The notes under the pieces are model-generated. The model had not been told where the DNA came from. It made no database searches and saw nothing but the letters and a program-made list of their open reading frames with translations. From JAPLJQ01 sp037143735 (GTDB taxonomy: Bacteria > Desulfobacterota > Syntrophia > Syntrophales > UBA2185): a stretch of DNA of 6,852 nt. Position numbers and translations under genes: made by a program. The stretch's first letter is position 1. Each line of letters opens with the position of its first letter. The DNA is taken from the NCBI GenBank assembly GCA_037143735.1, contig JBAWYD010000118.1, positions 1-6,852 on the forward strand, written 5' to 3'. Below are positions 6,593 to 6,852 of the stretch, piece by piece.

Positions 6593-6852
6593 TCATCGCA
6601 AAAGTTCTTCATAGACGGCTTCGACTTCTTTTACGGTTTTTTCCCAGGGATGGGCGGACGCCGTCTCAAAAGCCGCCTGAGCCATCCTGGTCCTGACGTC
6701 TTCGTCCAACATCACACCGAGCTTCATTGCCATCATGTCCGGATCGTCAGTATCGTTAATAACAAAGCCATTTATACCCTCGCGGATCAGATCTTTAGCC
6801 CCGACATTTCCGCTGATTACGACAGGCAGTGAAGCGGCCATGGCTTCCAGAA
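6593..6852 (-). CDS. GT4-type glycosyltransferase, C-terminal part (cut by window edge)
   Basis: The frame is open to the window edge at 6852 and ends with TGA at 6593-6595, so only the last 85 or so residues are present. Reading through the edge gives LEAMAASLPVVISGNVGAKD, the donor-binding region of GT4/group 1 glycosyltransferases (second Glu of the EX7E motif in EAMA). It is followed by LIREGINGFVIND, then a helical end with HPWEKTVKEVEAVYEELLR, the usual family terminus. The ATG at 6841 is an internal methionine, not the start: the motif begins before it. The enzyme uses a nucleotide sugar donor and is probably cytoplasmic. It is the most upstream gene visible in the operon. Substrate unknown. 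Confidence 0.9.
   Translation of the reverse strand, partial: LEAMAASLPVVISGNVGAKDLIREGINGFVINDTDDPDMMAMKLGVMLDEDVRTRMAQAAFETASAHPWEKTVKEVEAVYEELLR

Overview
The window is one continuous stretch of a surface-polysaccharide or glycoconjugate locus. At least eight genes lie on the minus strand, read from the right-hand edge towards position 103. They are packed head to tail with gaps of at most about 37 bases and several overlaps, so they probably form one operon. Only the last 29 codons of a plus-strand gene (1-90) are present at the left edge; it converges on the operon and marks its end. Intermediate GC content, Gram-negative-type envelope genes and weak Shine-Dalgarno sites would fit a proteobacterium or a Desulfobacterota-like organism (Syntrophus/Desulfobacterales style), but nothing here fixes the taxon.

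In the direction of transcription the order is: (1) the C-terminal end of a GT4-type glycosyltransferase, cut by the window edge; (2) a GT2 rhamnosyltransferase-like glycosyltransferase; (3) a full-length NodU/CmcH/TobZ-type carbamoyltransferase of 620 residues; (4) a membrane-anchored SGNH/GDSL-type hydrolase or acyltransferase; (5) a 48-residue single-span membrane protein of the DUF5989 type, which lies at 2590-2736 and is short enough to be missed by ORF callers; (6) a small SxtJ-family membrane protein; (7) a GT-D-fold (DUF1792-like) glycosyltransferase; (8) a CgeB-like group 1 glycosyltransferase.

The most interesting part is the block of genes 3-6. Carbamoyltransferase, SxtJ and a roughly 50-residue membrane protein also occur together in the cyanobacterial saxitoxin cluster (sxtI, sxtJ, sxtK). 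Here the same kind of set sits among sugar transferases with an SGNH enzyme inserted. This suggests a membrane-associated decoration module that carbamoylates a sugar and perhaps acylates or deacylates it. The roles of the two small membrane proteins are unknown. No RNA genes, CRISPR arrays, insertion sequences or long repeats were seen. No gene-free stretch longer than about 40 bases exists.
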